NCBI RefSeq assembly: GCF_900167075.1
Contig: NZ_FUWH01000006.1
Location: 1-64,000 of the forward strand
Source: Sediminibacterium ginsengisoli
GTDB lineage: Bacteria; Bacteroidota; Bacteroidia; Chitinophagales; Chitinophagaceae
DNA length: 64,000 bases
Direction: 5' to 3'
Numbering within the stretch: the first letter of the stretch is position 1; each line of letters begins with the position of its first letter. Made by a program: the position numbers and the translations under genes. A model generated the notes under the pieces. The model did no database searches, was not told the DNA's origin, and saw only the letters and a list, made by a program, of their open reading frames with translations. Below are positions 7,794 through 19,158 of the stretch, one piece after another.

Positions 7794-10700
7794 TTAGTCT
7801 TTCTTGCCGAGCGGCTTGTTCTTGGCAAAATCTACCAGGATCGGTGCCGCTACGAAGATAGAAGAATAGGTACCGGTCAGTACACCGATCAGCATTGCGA
7901 ACGCAAAGCCCCTTGTTACCTCACCTCCGAAGATAAAGAGGATCAGGATGGTCAGGAACACGGTCAGTGATGTCATGATGGTACGGCTCAGGGTATCGTT
8001 GATCGCCCTGTTGATGATAGTATGGTTGCTCTGACCCTTCATCAGTTTGCTGTCTTCACGGATCCGGTCGTACACGATTACGGTATCGTTCATCGAGAAA
8101 CCGATCACCGTCAGGATCGCAGCGATAAAATGCTGGTCGATCTCAAGCGGGAATGGTACTACTTTTCTCAGGAAGCTGAATACGATCAGTGTTACGAATA
8201 CGTCGTGCAGCAATGACACGATGGTACCCAGTGAATACCTCCAGTCGCGGAAACGGATGAAGATATACAGACAGATCGCGATGATAGCGAATACAGTTGC
8301 TTTTGTGGCACCTGCCTTCAGATCATCTGAAATAGTTGGTAATACAGTCTGTGAGCTTTGTTTGTAGTTCTTTTCAAACTCGTTGAATGTAGTACCTGGT
8401 TTCAGGTGATTCTTAAGACCTGTGTACAGTTTGCTTTCTACTTCCGCGTCTACAGTGTTACCCGATTCGTGGATTTTATAAGAAGTAGTGATGTTCAGCT
8501 GATGGTTGCCGCCTACGGTTTTGATCACCGGAGCTTCACCGAATGTAGCTTTCAGCTCATCAGTGATCTGCTGCTGATCTACCGCCCTGTCGAAACGGAT
8601 TGTATAGCTGCGTCCGCCCGAGAATTCAACACCCTCATCGAAACCGTTGAAGAGTGAAGCCACACCCAGGATCAGGATCACAACAGAAATACCGTATGCT
8701 ACTTTCCTGTATTCGATGAATTTGAACTGTGCATGTTTGAAGATCCTTTTCGAAATGCCGGTAAAGTATTCGAAGTGACGGTTCTTATTTGTATACCAGT
8801 CGGTGATCAGACGCGATACCAGGATACCGCAGAACAGCGACAGGAGGATACCGATGATCTGTGTGGTTGCAAAACCAAGTACCGGACCCAGACCGAAATA
8901 AGCCAGGATCACAGCGGTCAGTAATGTGGTTACGTGAGCATCCAGCACCGGCGACAGAGACCTCTTATAACCATCGCTCACAGCCAGCTGGTAGCTCTTA
9001 CCTTTTGTAAGCTCTTCCTTGATACGCTCGAAGATGATTACGTTCGTATCCACAGCCATACCGATGGTCAGTACCAGACCCGCAATACCAGGAGCAGTCA
9101 GTGTGAAGCCAAGTGCGCTCAGTACGCCGATGGTGAACAGGAGGTTCAGGATCAGGGCGATGTTTGCCACCCAGCCGCCGGTATTGAAGTACAGCAGCAT
9201 CAGGGCGAAGATCACGATGAATGATACCAGGAACGACATGGCGCCGCCGGTTACTGATTCTTTACCCAGGGTAGGACCTACTTCCTGGAACTGTACGATC
9301 TTGGCAGGAGCAGGAAGTTTACCGCTTTCCAGGATTTCTGAAAGATCTTTTGCCTCCTTGATGCTGTAGTTGCCGCTGATCTGAGAACTACCGGTTGTGA
9401 TCGGATCGTTTACGTTAGGTGCAGAATATACAAAGTTGTCCAGTACGATGGCGATAGGCTTGCCCACGTTACGTGTGGTCAGTTTAGCCCAGATGCTTGT
9501 ACCGATCTTATCCATGTTCATTTTGATCGCCACGCGTCCTCTCTCATCATAATCCTGAGATGCACTGGAGATATGGTCACCTTCCAGCTCAGCCTGGCCG
9601 TTATCGAGGGTCTTGATCGCATAGAGCATCAGGATGTCTTTTGCTTTCGGATCGTCTCCTGCATCGGCTTTACCGTACATGAACACCAGGTTAGACGGGA
9701 ATTTGTTCTTTACAAAATCCATTGCCAGGTATTCATTTACAGTTGCTGTGTCCTTAGACATGATATAGCCCAGTGCTGCAGGGAAAACAGGCTTATTGTT
9801 CTTATCTGCATAAGGCTGTGTAAACTGGATCAGCGAACCCAGCGGGTTCTTGTTGCCTTTTGCTTTCGCAGTATCAGCTTTCGCTGTTGTGTTGTTGCTG
9901 TCTGTTGAGATAGAAGAAAGGGTAGCCGCTTTGGTAGTATCTTCTGTGGTTGTTTTTACAGCCGCTGTTTTAGCAGTATCAACCGCTTTTGCTGCAGCAG
10001 TATCCTTTTTAGTGCCGTTGAGGTAATCTTCGAGTGCTTTGTCAGCAGCTACGATGCCATTCTGCAGATCCCTGCTTTCGAAAGTATATACTTCGAAGAA
10101 CTGGAGGTTGGCGGTTGACTGAAGATAGTTCCTTACGCGTTCTTTATCGTTGGTACCCGCCAGTTCGATGTTGATGATACCTTTGGCAGGATCGGGGTTG
10201 ATGTTCGGAGATGCAACACCGAAACGGTCGATACGTGTACGCAGGATCCGGTATGTATTGTTGAATGCGGCAACACCCTGCTCTTTCAGGTAATTGCCAA
10301 CCGCATCATCACTTGAATCGAATTTGATCTTGCCATTGCTGCGTGTTGCAAAGAAAGGAGCAAGTTTACCGGTCGGATTGATTTTTTTATATTCTTCACG
10401 GAACAATGTGATCAGATCGGCACCGCCATTGGCTTTACGTACAACTGCTTGCTCCAGCGCTTTGTTGAACTGGGCGTCTTTTGTAAAGTTGGCCAGCGAT
10501 TTGATCAGTCCGTCAAGACCAACTTCCATTGTTACGCTCATACCACCCTGCAGGTCGAGGCCGAGCATCAGCTCTTTCTCTTTTGCGCTGCGGTAGGTAG
10601 TCAGGCCAAATGCAAGCTTGGTGTCTTTGGTACTGTCCAGCAAGTGCTGCAGCCTGTTTTTCTTTACTTCACCGAGGCTGTCTGTATAAGCAGCCTGTAA

Positions 10701-10874
10701 TTCTTTATTTCCTGGATATTTCGATTCGGCAGAAGGGAACCTTTTCATCCATTCAGTTGCTTTGGCTTCCATCGCCTTTTCGTGGTTGTGAACAAACCAG
10801 GTAAAAGATAATTGGTACAAGCAGATCAAAATCAGGGCAATTGCAAAAAATCGCACTAAACCTTTCAGTTGCAT
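7794..10874 (-). CDS. secDF: Protein translocase subunit SecDF (fused)
   Basis: Inner membrane partner of SecYEG that uses the proton gradient to help pull preproteins out on the periplasmic side. SecD and SecF are fused in one 1026-aa chain, as is usual in Bacteroidota. Seen: an N-terminal transmembrane helix, LMLGLDLQGGMSVTMEV (SecD P1 start), a first six-helix block with TLLTAVILAYFGLGPV, then the SecF half starting near FNGFDEGVEFSGGRSYTIRF and ending in a second block with GFSMNDTVIVYDRIRED. A low-complexity Ala/Thr/Lys/Asp stretch at about residues 285-345 interrupts the SecD periplasmic domain. Monocistronic with its own promoter and terminator. Confidence 0.95.
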   Translation of the reverse strand: MQLKGLVRFFAIALILICLYQLSFTWFVHNHEKAMEAKATEWMKRFPSAESKYPGNKELQAAYTDSLGEVKKNRLQHLLDSTKDTKLAFGLTTYRSAKEKELMLGLDLQGGMSVTMEVGLDGLIKSLANFTKDAQFNKALEQAVVRKANGGADLITLFREEYKKINPTGKLAPFFATRSNGKIKFDSSDDAVGNYLKEQGVAAFNNTYRILRTRIDRFGVASPNINPDPAKGIINIELAGTNDKERVRNYLQSTANLQFFEVYTFESRDLQNGIVAADKALEDYLNGTKKDTAAAKAVDTAKTAAVKTTTEDTTKAATLSSISTDSNNTTAKADTAKAKGNKNPLGSLIQFTQPYADKNNKPVFPAALGYIMSKDTATVNEYLAMDFVKNKFPSNLVFMYGKADAGDDPKAKDILMLYAIKTLDNGQAELEGDHISSASQDYDERGRVAIKMNMDKIGTSIWAKLTTRNVGKPIAIVLDNFVYSAPNVNDPITTGSSQISGNYSIKEAKDLSEILESGKLPAPAKIVQFQEVGPTLGKESVTGGAMSFLVSFIVIFALMLLYFNTGGWVANIALILNLLFTIGVLSALGFTLTAPGIAGLVLTIGMAVDTNVIIFERIKEELTKGKSYQLAVSDGYKRSLSPVLDAHVTTLLTAVILAYFGLGPVLGFATTQIIGILLSLFCGILVSRLITDWYTNKNRHFEYFTGISKRIFKHAQFKFIEYRKVAYGISVVILILGVASLFNGFDEGVEFSGGRSYTIRFDRAVDQQQITDELKATFGEAPVIKTVGGNHQLNITTSYKIHESGNTVDAEVESKLYTGLKNHLKPGTTFNEFEKNYKQSSQTVLPTISDDLKAGATKATVFAIIAICLYIFIRFRDWRYSLGTIVSLLHDVFVTLIVFSFLRKVVPFPLEIDQHFIAAILTVIGFSMNDTVIVYDRIREDSKLMKGQSNHTIINRAINDTLSRTIMTSLTVFLTILILFIFGGEVTRGFAFAMLIGVLTGTYSSIFVAAPILVDFAKNKPLGKKD

Positions 10875-10909
10875 ACGGGTAATGGTTTACTAATTTTTTT
10901 TAGAGTGGG

Positions 10910-10941
10910 CAAAGATAGGGGAATGGTAATGAATTATTCAA
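10910..10941 (-). promoter_or_regulatory. Bacteroidota-type promoter for secDF
   Basis: On the minus strand TATCTTTG (10917-10910) fits TAnnTTTG, with TTG (10941-10939) 21 nt upstream as the -33 element. Transcription would start about 30 nt before the secDF ATG. Confidence 0.5.
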
Positions 10942-11034
10942 TACCGTCAAAAGCAAATCGGGCTAATGGTGAAAAATGGTCAATTTGTTGCTGAAATCCG
11001 CTGAAATCCAGTGTTTTTGCCCGTTATTTTCATT

Positions 11035-11061
11035 AAAAAACCGGAGTTTGCTCCGGTTTTT
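11035..11061 (-). terminator. Terminator of the FKBP lipoprotein gene
   Basis: Stem AACCGGAG / CTCCGGTT with loop TTTG, with A-run and T-run on either side, so it could act in both directions. It lies 21 bp past the FKBP gene stop. Confidence 0.75.
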
Positions 11062-11081
11062 GTATTGTAATATTGGTTTTT

Positions 11082-11543
11082 TTAATATACGTCCGCCAGG
11101 CTTACGTCGAAGTAAAGTGGTGTATTCGGTGGGATATTGTCCTTACCGGTGCAACTGTATGCAAGAGCGGACGGCACGACCATTTTAATGCGGCCCCCTT
11201 TTTTAATCAGCGGAATTGCTATTTTCCAGCCATCGATCACCGCACTCAGTGAAAAGGTAACCGGGTTGGCTACGGCCTGAAGCTGGGTATTATCCAGCAA
11301 TTTCAGTGTGTATATTGCAGAAACAGTAGAGGTAGCAATTGGAGTCATACCTGAACCTGGCAGTATAATTTCATAGAGGATACCACTGCTATGTTCTGTA
11401 TAATTGATATTATTAGCCTGGCAATATGCCACCAGCACCGCTTTTTCAGAAGTTACAGGAACCGGGTCACAACCCGATGAGGTCTTACCACAGGAAATAA
11501 AAAATGAAGCACAGACAAACAGGAAGAAGGGTGTTTTTTTCAT
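11082..11543 (-). CDS. FKBP-type peptidyl-prolyl isomerase lipoprotein
   Basis: Probable envelope lipoprotein with an FKBP fold that catalyses proline isomerisation or acts as a chaperone. A signal peptide ends in the lipobox ASFFISC. The C-terminal half follows the FKBP pattern: PVTFSLSAVIDGWKIAIPLI, then GGRIKMVVPSALAYS, then IPPNTPLYFDVSLADVY. The domain is near minimal and some loop residues deviate (ALAYSCTG for the usual ALAYG), so activity is uncertain. It lies 37 bp downstream of the small membrane protein gene and is probably cotranscribed. Confidence 0.75.
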   Translation of the reverse strand: MKKTPFFLFVCASFFISCGKTSSGCDPVPVTSEKAVLVAYCQANNINYTEHSSGILYEIILPGSGMTPIATSTVSAIYTLKLLDNTQLQAVANPVTFSLSAVIDGWKIAIPLIKKGGRIKMVVPSALAYSCTGKDNIPPNTPLYFDVSLADVY

Positions 11544-11580
11544 GAAGCGTTTTCGTTTTATGGTTGGTTAGTTGCTTATG

Positions 11581-11940
11581 TTATGTAGTAGACCCCGCAT
11601 CTTCCTGAATGGCTGCTTCAGGCTGATTTTTTTGTTTTGCTTTTTTTGCCATCAGCTCCCGGTATTGCTGATCCTGGATTTCCCAGCGGAATTTGCGGTA
11701 CAGAAAAGCCATAAAAAAAGAGATGATCAGGATGGCAAGAATGAATACAACGGAGTTGAATCTTGTATTGGCCACCATATTGGCCCGTTCGTACCAGCCC
11801 GATGATAATACCACCAGCACCATAATACCCACCACGAACCCGGATGACATACCTACCAGGAAGGGACGGATGCTGGTTTTCTGGCGTTCGCCATTGACCG
11901 ACCAATATTGGATAAAACGTTCTTCCTGCTCACTTAACAT
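11581..11940 (-). CDS. Small two-helix membrane protein, unknown
   Basis: Not recognised. The 119-aa product has two hydrophobic helices (about residues 27-46 and 62-82) and charged tails, with a Lys/Gln-rich C-terminus (MAKKAKQKNQ), so both ends are probably cytoplasmic. It is first in a two-gene unit with the FKBP lipoprotein. A TACATTTG box (11952-11945 on the minus strand) fits a -7 element but would put the transcript start at or next to the ATG, implying a leaderless message. Confidence 0.6.
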   Translation of the reverse strand: MLSEQEERFIQYWSVNGERQKTSIRPFLVGMSSGFVVGIMVLVVLSSGWYERANMVANTRFNSVVFILAILIISFFMAFLYRKFRWEIQDQQYRELMAKKAKQKNQPEAAIQEDAGSTT

Positions 11941-12057
11941 GCGGCAAATGTACTATAGTTATTCTTTGAACACCCCTTGCGCGTATAAAAACGACAGATA
12001 TTGCCAAAAGATGATATTTTCACAGACCGAAAGGCTTACCTGCAGCAATACCTTACT

Positions 12058-12759
12058 ATGAACCAAGCTTCCCGTTTTATCCTGGTTGTTTTCTGGGCAA
12101 TACTGGCGCTTCACTGTGTGTTGCTGTATTATTATATACCCTATATGGCAATCACGAAATTGCTGCTGGTACCTACCTTGCTTTTTTACCTGTTACTGAA
12201 GGAAAATCCGGAAAATAGCGCTGTGCCGCGCCGTTTCTTTTATGCCGGTCTTGGATTTGCACTGGTGGGAGATATGCTGCTCATCATTGTCAATACTACT
12301 TTCTTCCTCAGCGGTATGATCGCTTTTATACTGATGATGCTTTGTTACAGTATTTTTTTTCTCCGGTTACAACCAGTGAGAAGGATGGGAATAAAGAAAA
12401 TACTGATCACATTATGCTGTTACGGATCAGCTGCTGTTGCCGCCTACCATTTCCTCGCTGCGGAACTGGGTAAATATAAATGGCCGGTATTTATTTATAT
12501 GTTCATCATTGCCTGTATGGCAGCGATAGCAGTGAACCTGACCACCAGCCTCAGGTATGGCATGGCTGCCATGCAGCGGTTTGTTCCAGCCTGCCTGGTT
12601 TTCACGCTTTCCAATACCCTGCTTGCCCTGAACAGGTTTTACTGGCATGGCGGGAATAAGGTTTACATATTGGTGATGATCACCTACGGCGTGGCGCAAT
12701 ATCTTTTTGTAACCGGTATGGCAAAATGTTACCAGAAGAAAACCCCGGACCTGATTTAG
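12058..12759 (+). CDS. YhhN/TMEM86-family membrane protein (lysoplasmalogenase-like)
   Basis: Integral membrane protein, 233 aa, with about seven or eight helices. It belongs to the YhhN family, some of whose members hydrolyse the vinyl ether bond of lysoplasmalogens. The family pattern is visible in GLGFALVGDMLLI and the late LALNRFYWHGG region. I chose the ATG at 12058: the frame opens with TTG at 12001, but the extra 19 residues are polar and not needed. Enzymatic role in this organism is unproven. Divergent from the gene at 11581-11940. Confidence 0.72.
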   Translation: MNQASRFILVVFWAILALHCVLLYYYIPYMAITKLLLVPTLLFYLLLKENPENSAVPRRFFYAGLGFALVGDMLLIIVNTTFFLSGMIAFILMMLCYSIFFLRLQPVRRMGIKKILITLCCYGSAAVAAYHFLAAELGKYKWPVFIYMFIIACMAAIAVNLTTSLRYGMAAMQRFVPACLVFTLSNTLLALNRFYWHGGNKVYILVMITYGVAQYLFVTGMAKCYQKKTPDLI

Positions 12760-12796
12760 TTGTTATATTCACCTCCCAAAACAACTGCTACACAAC

Positions 12797-15700
12797 ATGA
12801 AAAGGTCTCTGGTATCTTGCCTGCTGCTTTTATGCTGCAGCGCGCTTTCCGCACAGGATAATTACAAACAGGCATGGGCCGCATTAAACCGGCATGATCA
12901 TACTGCCGCAGCCAACCTGCTCGGTACTGCGGTTAAAAGCGGTAATTTTTCTCCTGACCTGTTCATTACAAAGATCTATCTCGACGAATACACCGGCAGG
13001 GAACGTTTCAATACAACCTTCGCTGCGGACTTCTACGATAAAACGGAAAATCCTTATCCGTATATCTACGCACTCTGGTTCAGTGATGCATTAGTTGGCA
13101 GCTATGGAAAGAAAACAAATCCGCACCAGCTGCTCATGATCGAAAAACTGATTAATGATCAGAAAGCACCAGGTACCCTTGTTGCTTCCGCACACTACCA
13201 GAAAGGTGCTCACCTGCTGTTCTCAGGCCGGCCGGACAGCGCTGCGATCGCTTACAGTAAAGTTGGGAACCTTCGTAACTGGCAATATGCCGGCCCCTTT
13301 GAAAACCTTTCGGAAAGCGGATTCTATAAAAACTACGGGCCTCTTGAAAACCCCGACAGTTCAGCAGTGTTCCTTTCTTCTACCAATGCGCCCGTTAAAT
13401 GGTTCACGCCGGCAGCGGAGATCAAAGACGGGTGGACACCCGTCAGCTTCCAGTTCAATAAAAGAACAGCTGTGGCATATGCACAGACCTTTGTAACGGC
13501 CGGAGAAGACATGGATATCCTGCTGAATGCAGGCGTAACAGGTGCCATTAAAGTATGGTTGAACGATGAACTGCTGATCAGCGAATACAAGGAGCGCATT
13601 ACGGAAATGGATGCTTATACGGTTGCCGCGCACTTAAAAAAAGGCGTGAACCGGGTGCTGGTGCAGCTGAGCTATTCCAACAGCCAGTACCCGAATTTCA
13701 ATATCCGGTTAACCGACAAGCAATTCAGAGCGATACCGGGACTGAACGGCAGCAGCCAGTATAAACCTTATAATAAGGTAACATCGCCAACGGCACATCA
13801 ATTGCTTCCCCAGTTTGCAGAAGCATTTTTTCAGCAGAAGATCGCAGCCGATTCGGCTAATATGGTCAATTATTTACTACTCGCAAGTGTATACAACAGG
13901 AATAAGAAAACGCTGGAAGCCCGCCACCTGACAGAGAAAGCCCTGGAACGTGCACCGGATAACTGCCTGTTAAGGCTCAAGCTTATTGAAATACTCGGTA
14001 AGGAAGACAACAGGAGTCAGATGCTGGAAGAGATCGAAAAGATCAAAAAAGCAGATCCGGAAAGCCTCCTTGCCATGGAGCTGAAGATCAAGGATGAGAT
14101 CGCCAATGAAAAGCTGGAAGATGCATTGGTGTCTATCGGGAAAAGAGCAGCGTTATATGGCGAAGACCAGGATGTGGTTTCGTACCGCATCAGCATACTT
14201 GCCAAACAGAATAAATATGATGAACTGCTGAAGGCTGCAGAAGAAGCGTATGAAAAATACCCCGAATTGCCGGGGCTGCAGTTTATGATGTATACGATCA
14301 AGAAAGAGGTGTATAAAGACACCAAAGCCGCTTTCGGTATCTATGAAAAGTATTTTGAGAATAACTTCAACTATGAAGCAGTGCTCAAATATGCGCAGTT
14401 GCTGGAAGAGCAGGGGCAGTCGGAAAAGAACCTGGCAGAGAAGAATAAGCTGATCGGTATGTTCCCGTACGATCCTTCAGGTTATGCGTCTGTTGCCAAT
14501 TATTACCATGGGATCAAAGATTATGAGAAGGCTGAGCCTTATATCCGCAAAGCGCTGGCATTATCGCCCTATAATGAATATTACTGGGAAAGGCTGGGCG
14601 ATATCAAACGCGACAATAAACAGCCTGCGGAAGCGATAGCCGCCTATAACCGCTCGCTGCAGTTCTCGCCCAACCAGTATGAACTGATCAATAAAGTAAG
14701 ACTGCTGCAGGGCAAACCTGAAACATATAAACTGTTCCCGCAAACAGATATAGATGCAGTGATCAGGGAAAACGGTACAGAAAAACCAAAAAGCACGGAT
14801 TATGGTTATTATATCCTGCGCGATGAAAAGAATGTGATCATGCACCCCGGCGGGGCTACAGAAGTATATGCATTGTTCATGGTGAAGATCACCAGCGAAA
14901 AAGGGATCGACCGTTACAAGGAGTCAAGCATCGGTTATGGCAGCAGCCAGGAACTGCTGATCGAAAAAGCAGAACTGGTGAAGAAGTCAGGCACCCGGAT
15001 CCAGGGTGAAAGAAATGATAACCAGGTTGTTTTCACCAACCTCGAAATAGGGGATGTGGTGGTGTTCAAATACCGTTTACAGCATTATGGTTCCGGAAGG
15101 TTTGCCCGTGATTACTGGGATAAATTCCATTTCAATGGCCAGGTTTACACCGTTGTAACTTCTTATAACCTGCTGCTGCCTGCAGATCAGAAAGTACGTT
15201 ATACGTTTACCAACAGTAACGTGCAGCCGGTTACAAAGAACGTGGAAGATTTTAAAATGTATTCGTGGGAAGTGGTGAAGATGGAACCGCTGAAAGAAGA
15301 GCCGCTGATGCCGGTGAATGTTGATGTGGCTTCCGTGCTTCATATTTCAACGCTGGCTTCCTGGCAGGATATCGCCACCTGGTATGCGGATATTACGAGC
15401 AACCGGTCTGAAGAAGAGTACGAGATCACCGCGCTTTACCGCTCATTGTTCCCGGATACGAAAAATAAGCAGACTCAGTTTAAGCAGGCGCAGACCATTT
15501 ATAATTATATTGAGAAGAATATCCGTTACAGTTCCGTATCCTTCCGCCAGGGCGCATACGTGCCGCAGCGTGCATCAGCCACACTTACTACAAGGCTTGG
15601 GGATTGTAAAGACCTTTCCAATCTTTTTGTAACACTTTGCCGTATGGCTGGAATCGAATGCCAGCTGGTACTTACGGATACCCGGGATAATGGTGCCACA

Positions 15701-16555
15701 GACATGATCCTGCCATCGCTGGAATTCAACCATTGTATTGTAAAAGCGAAGCTCGACAATAAAGAGTATTATATTGAACTCACAGATAATTACCTGCCTT
15801 TTGCCAGTGTGCCTAACAACCTTCTGCATGCGCTGATCCTTGAGATCCCGCCAAAGAAAACCGATGCGGCCGGAAGTGAGCTGAAATCTCTGGATGCTGT
15901 TCACCGTACAAAAGATATCGTCAGGAAAACGATCCGCATCAAACCTTCGGAAAATGACCTCGATATTTCCATCAGTGCGTTGAAGTACGGTGCATTATCT
16001 GCAAATACAAGGCAGGATTATGTAAACCTCGAAGAAGAAAAACAGCTTACCGAAATGGAACGTGTGATCGCTTCTTCCTACAAGAATAATATCAAGCTCC
16101 TGTCGTTGAAATTCAACGATCTCGGCCAGCTCAGCGATTCTGTTTCCTATAATTACCGTTATACCGTGAAGAATGAAATAGCGGAGATCGGCAGCATGTA
16201 CACTTTCCGTATCACTTACCCGGATGTGGTGGCTTCGCTGAATAATTTTACGGCTGATACAAGAACCTACCGTATCGAATACCTGAATTATGAAGATGCC
16301 GACGAGTACCAGACCATTGTACACATCGATGCGCCTGCCGGAAAGAAATTTGTGGAGCTGCCGGTGAACCAGGAACTGAAATACGGGAAAATGAGTTACA
16401 GCCTTACCTATAAGCTGCAATCGCCAGGCAAACTGACCGTTACGCGGAACTTCAGGAGCGACAGGAATGTGATCCCGGCTTCGGAGTATGCGGCATTCAA
16501 AAGCTTTTTCGAGAAGATCGTAAAAGCGGAGCAGAAAATGATCGCGTATAAATAA
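12797..16555 (+). CDS. Exported TPR, DUF3857 and transglutaminase-like protein
   Basis: Large secreted or periplasmic protein of 1252 aa, function unknown. Order: signal peptide (1-19); helical repeat region; beta-rich segment (about 150-310); TPR-like repeats (about 340-640, for example SPYNEYYWERLGDIKRDN); DUF3857 (about 668-840); transglutaminase-like domain (about 900-1010) with a full candidate triad Cys937 (RLGDCKDLS), His979 (FNHCIV) and Asp997 (LTDNY); and a C-terminal DUF3858-like beta domain. The intact triad suggests a peptidase or cross-linking activity on an envelope substrate. It starts 37 bp after the YhhN stop, so readthrough from there is possible. Confidence 0.82.
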   Translation: MKRSLVSCLLLLCCSALSAQDNYKQAWAALNRHDHTAAANLLGTAVKSGNFSPDLFITKIYLDEYTGRERFNTTFAADFYDKTENPYPYIYALWFSDALVGSYGKKTNPHQLLMIEKLINDQKAPGTLVASAHYQKGAHLLFSGRPDSAAIAYSKVGNLRNWQYAGPFENLSESGFYKNYGPLENPDSSAVFLSSTNAPVKWFTPAAEIKDGWTPVSFQFNKRTAVAYAQTFVTAGEDMDILLNAGVTGAIKVWLNDELLISEYKERITEMDAYTVAAHLKKGVNRVLVQLSYSNSQYPNFNIRLTDKQFRAIPGLNGSSQYKPYNKVTSPTAHQLLPQFAEAFFQQKIAADSANMVNYLLLASVYNRNKKTLEARHLTEKALERAPDNCLLRLKLIEILGKEDNRSQMLEEIEKIKKADPESLLAMELKIKDEIANEKLEDALVSIGKRAALYGEDQDVVSYRISILAKQNKYDELLKAAEEAYEKYPELPGLQFMMYTIKKEVYKDTKAAFGIYEKYFENNFNYEAVLKYAQLLEEQGQSEKNLAEKNKLIGMFPYDPSGYASVANYYHGIKDYEKAEPYIRKALALSPYNEYYWERLGDIKRDNKQPAEAIAAYNRSLQFSPNQYELINKVRLLQGKPETYKLFPQTDIDAVIRENGTEKPKSTDYGYYILRDEKNVIMHPGGATEVYALFMVKITSEKGIDRYKESSIGYGSSQELLIEKAELVKKSGTRIQGERNDNQVVFTNLEIGDVVVFKYRLQHYGSGRFARDYWDKFHFNGQVYTVVTSYNLLLPADQKVRYTFTNSNVQPVTKNVEDFKMYSWEVVKMEPLKEEPLMPVNVDVASVLHISTLASWQDIATWYADITSNRSEEEYEITALYRSLFPDTKNKQTQFKQAQTIYNYIEKNIRYSSVSFRQGAYVPQRASATLTTRLGDCKDLSNLFVTLCRMAGIECQLVLTDTRDNGATDMILPSLEFNHCIVKAKLDNKEYYIELTDNYLPFASVPNNLLHALILEIPPKKTDAAGSELKSLDAVHRTKDIVRKTIRIKPSENDLDISISALKYGALSANTRQDYVNLEEEKQLTEMERVIASSYKNNIKLLSLKFNDLGQLSDSVSYNYRYTVKNEIAEIGSMYTFRITYPDVVASLNNFTADTRTYRIEYLNYEDADEYQTIVHIDAPAGKKFVELPVNQELKYGKMSYSLTYKLQSPGKLTVTRNFRSDRNVIPASEYAAFKSFFEKIVKAEQKMIAYK

Positions 16556-16579
16556 AGAATGATATTATTTTTGCGTTTC

Positions 16580-16609
16580 AAACGCCGCAGCAGTTCTGTT
16601 GCGGCGTTT
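16580..16609 (+). terminator. Hairpin after the transglutaminase-like gene (weak terminator)
   Basis: A 10-bp stem AAACGCCGCA / TGCGGCGTTT with a 10-nt loop, 24 bp past the stop. Only a short T tract ends the stem, so termination strength is doubtful. Confidence 0.45.
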
Positions 16610-16755
16610 GCATTACCGTCTGCAATTTGTTTTAAAGCGGTAGATCCTCCTGGTTGCCGTTCAACATTTTGTTTTTGAAGGAAGAAAAGATCTTTTGAAC
16701 TTTATGTTTTCCCGCTCCAACCACCATTTTTCAAACAATTATAATTTGCTGAGAC

Positions 16756-17115
16756 ATGAAAAAGACATTTTTCTGGTGGCTGTTGCCCGCGCTGTTGTTT
16801 ACCGGTTGCGGGCCGGGTGTTAAAAGAAAGATCGAGATCAACAATGATCATGTATCGATCAAGATCGAGTATGCCGGTGATGTGGAACTGGCCGGGAACG
16901 ACAGTTCTATCGCGTTTATCTCCACCGGTGGTTACGTGAAGTACAAAAGAGATGATGTACGGATGGTTGCAGAACCGGATGCGAATGGCGTGATCAGCTA
17001 TAAGCTTTATAACGGAGGCCGCGAACAACCGCTGGATGAAAAAGGGAAGAAAATGCTTATTGCCATTATCCAGGATATGGCCCGCATTGAGGCCGATCAG
17101 CAAAAGAAAAAGTAA
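16756..17115 (+). CDS. Small lipoprotein, unknown
   Basis: Not recognised. The 119-aa product has a signal peptide with lipobox LLFTGC, so the mature protein is likely lipid-anchored. The remainder looks like beta strands (KIEINNDHVSIKIEYAGDVE) and ends in a charged helix with Lys-rich tail. No conserved catalytic motif is visible. It precedes a strong bidirectional terminator shared with groEL. Confidence 0.62.
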   Translation: MKKTFFWWLLPALLFTGCGPGVKRKIEINNDHVSIKIEYAGDVELAGNDSSIAFISTGGYVKYKRDDVRMVAEPDANGVISYKLYNGGREQPLDEKGKKMLIAIIQDMARIEADQQKKK

Positions 17116-17130
17116 GCGTAATTACATGAA

Positions 17131-17164
17131 TAGCAAAAGCCACGTATGAACGTGGCTTTTGCTA
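17131..17164. terminator. Bidirectional terminator
   Basis: A perfect 15-bp stem (17131-17145 with 17150-17164), loop ATGA, between the lipoprotein gene and the convergent groEL stop. The A4/T4 tracts lie inside the stem. Confidence 0.75.
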
Positions 17165-17194
17165 TATGATCTGGCTTACAGCCGGGAGATCTGA

Positions 17195-18835
<1,641 letters not shown>

Positions 18836-18876
18836 TCAGTTTAGAAAAATTAGACAATAAGCCCGGTTGGGTAAGA

Positions 18877-19158
18877 TTAAACGATAGCGAGGATATCGCT
18901 TTCACGCATGATCAGCAGATCCTGACCTTCGATCTGGATCTCCGTGCCCGCATATTTACCATATAAAACGGTATCGCCGGCTTTAACGGTAACCGGTTCG
19001 TCTTTTTTGCCGCTTCCGACTGCTACAACGGTTCCGCGCTGTGGTTTTTCTTTCGCTGTGTCAGGGATGATGATTCCGCCTGCAGTTTTTTCTTCAGCAG
19101 CGGCAGCCTTAACGATAACCCTGTCATGCAGAGGGGTAACGTTGAGTTTCTTAGCCAT
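18877..19158 (-). CDS. groS: Co-chaperonin GroES (10 kDa)
   Basis: Heptameric lid of the GroEL chamber. The 93-aa chain has the N-terminal LHDRVIVK motif, the mobile loop region [19 protein letters not shown], and the C-terminal strand. First gene of the groES-groEL operon. I looked upstream for a CIRCE element (TTAGCACTC and its inverted partner) and found none, so control by HrcA is not supported. Confidence 0.97.
   Translation of the reverse strand: MAKKLNVTPLHDRVIVKAAAAEEKTAGGIIIPDTAKEKPQRGTVVAVGSGKKDEPVTVKAGDTVLYGKYAGTEIQIEGQDLLIMRESDILAIV

Noticed and set aside
12001..12057. Upstream TTG start for the YhhN gene
   Set aside because: The added residues are polar and lack conservation, and a better ATG follows at 12058.
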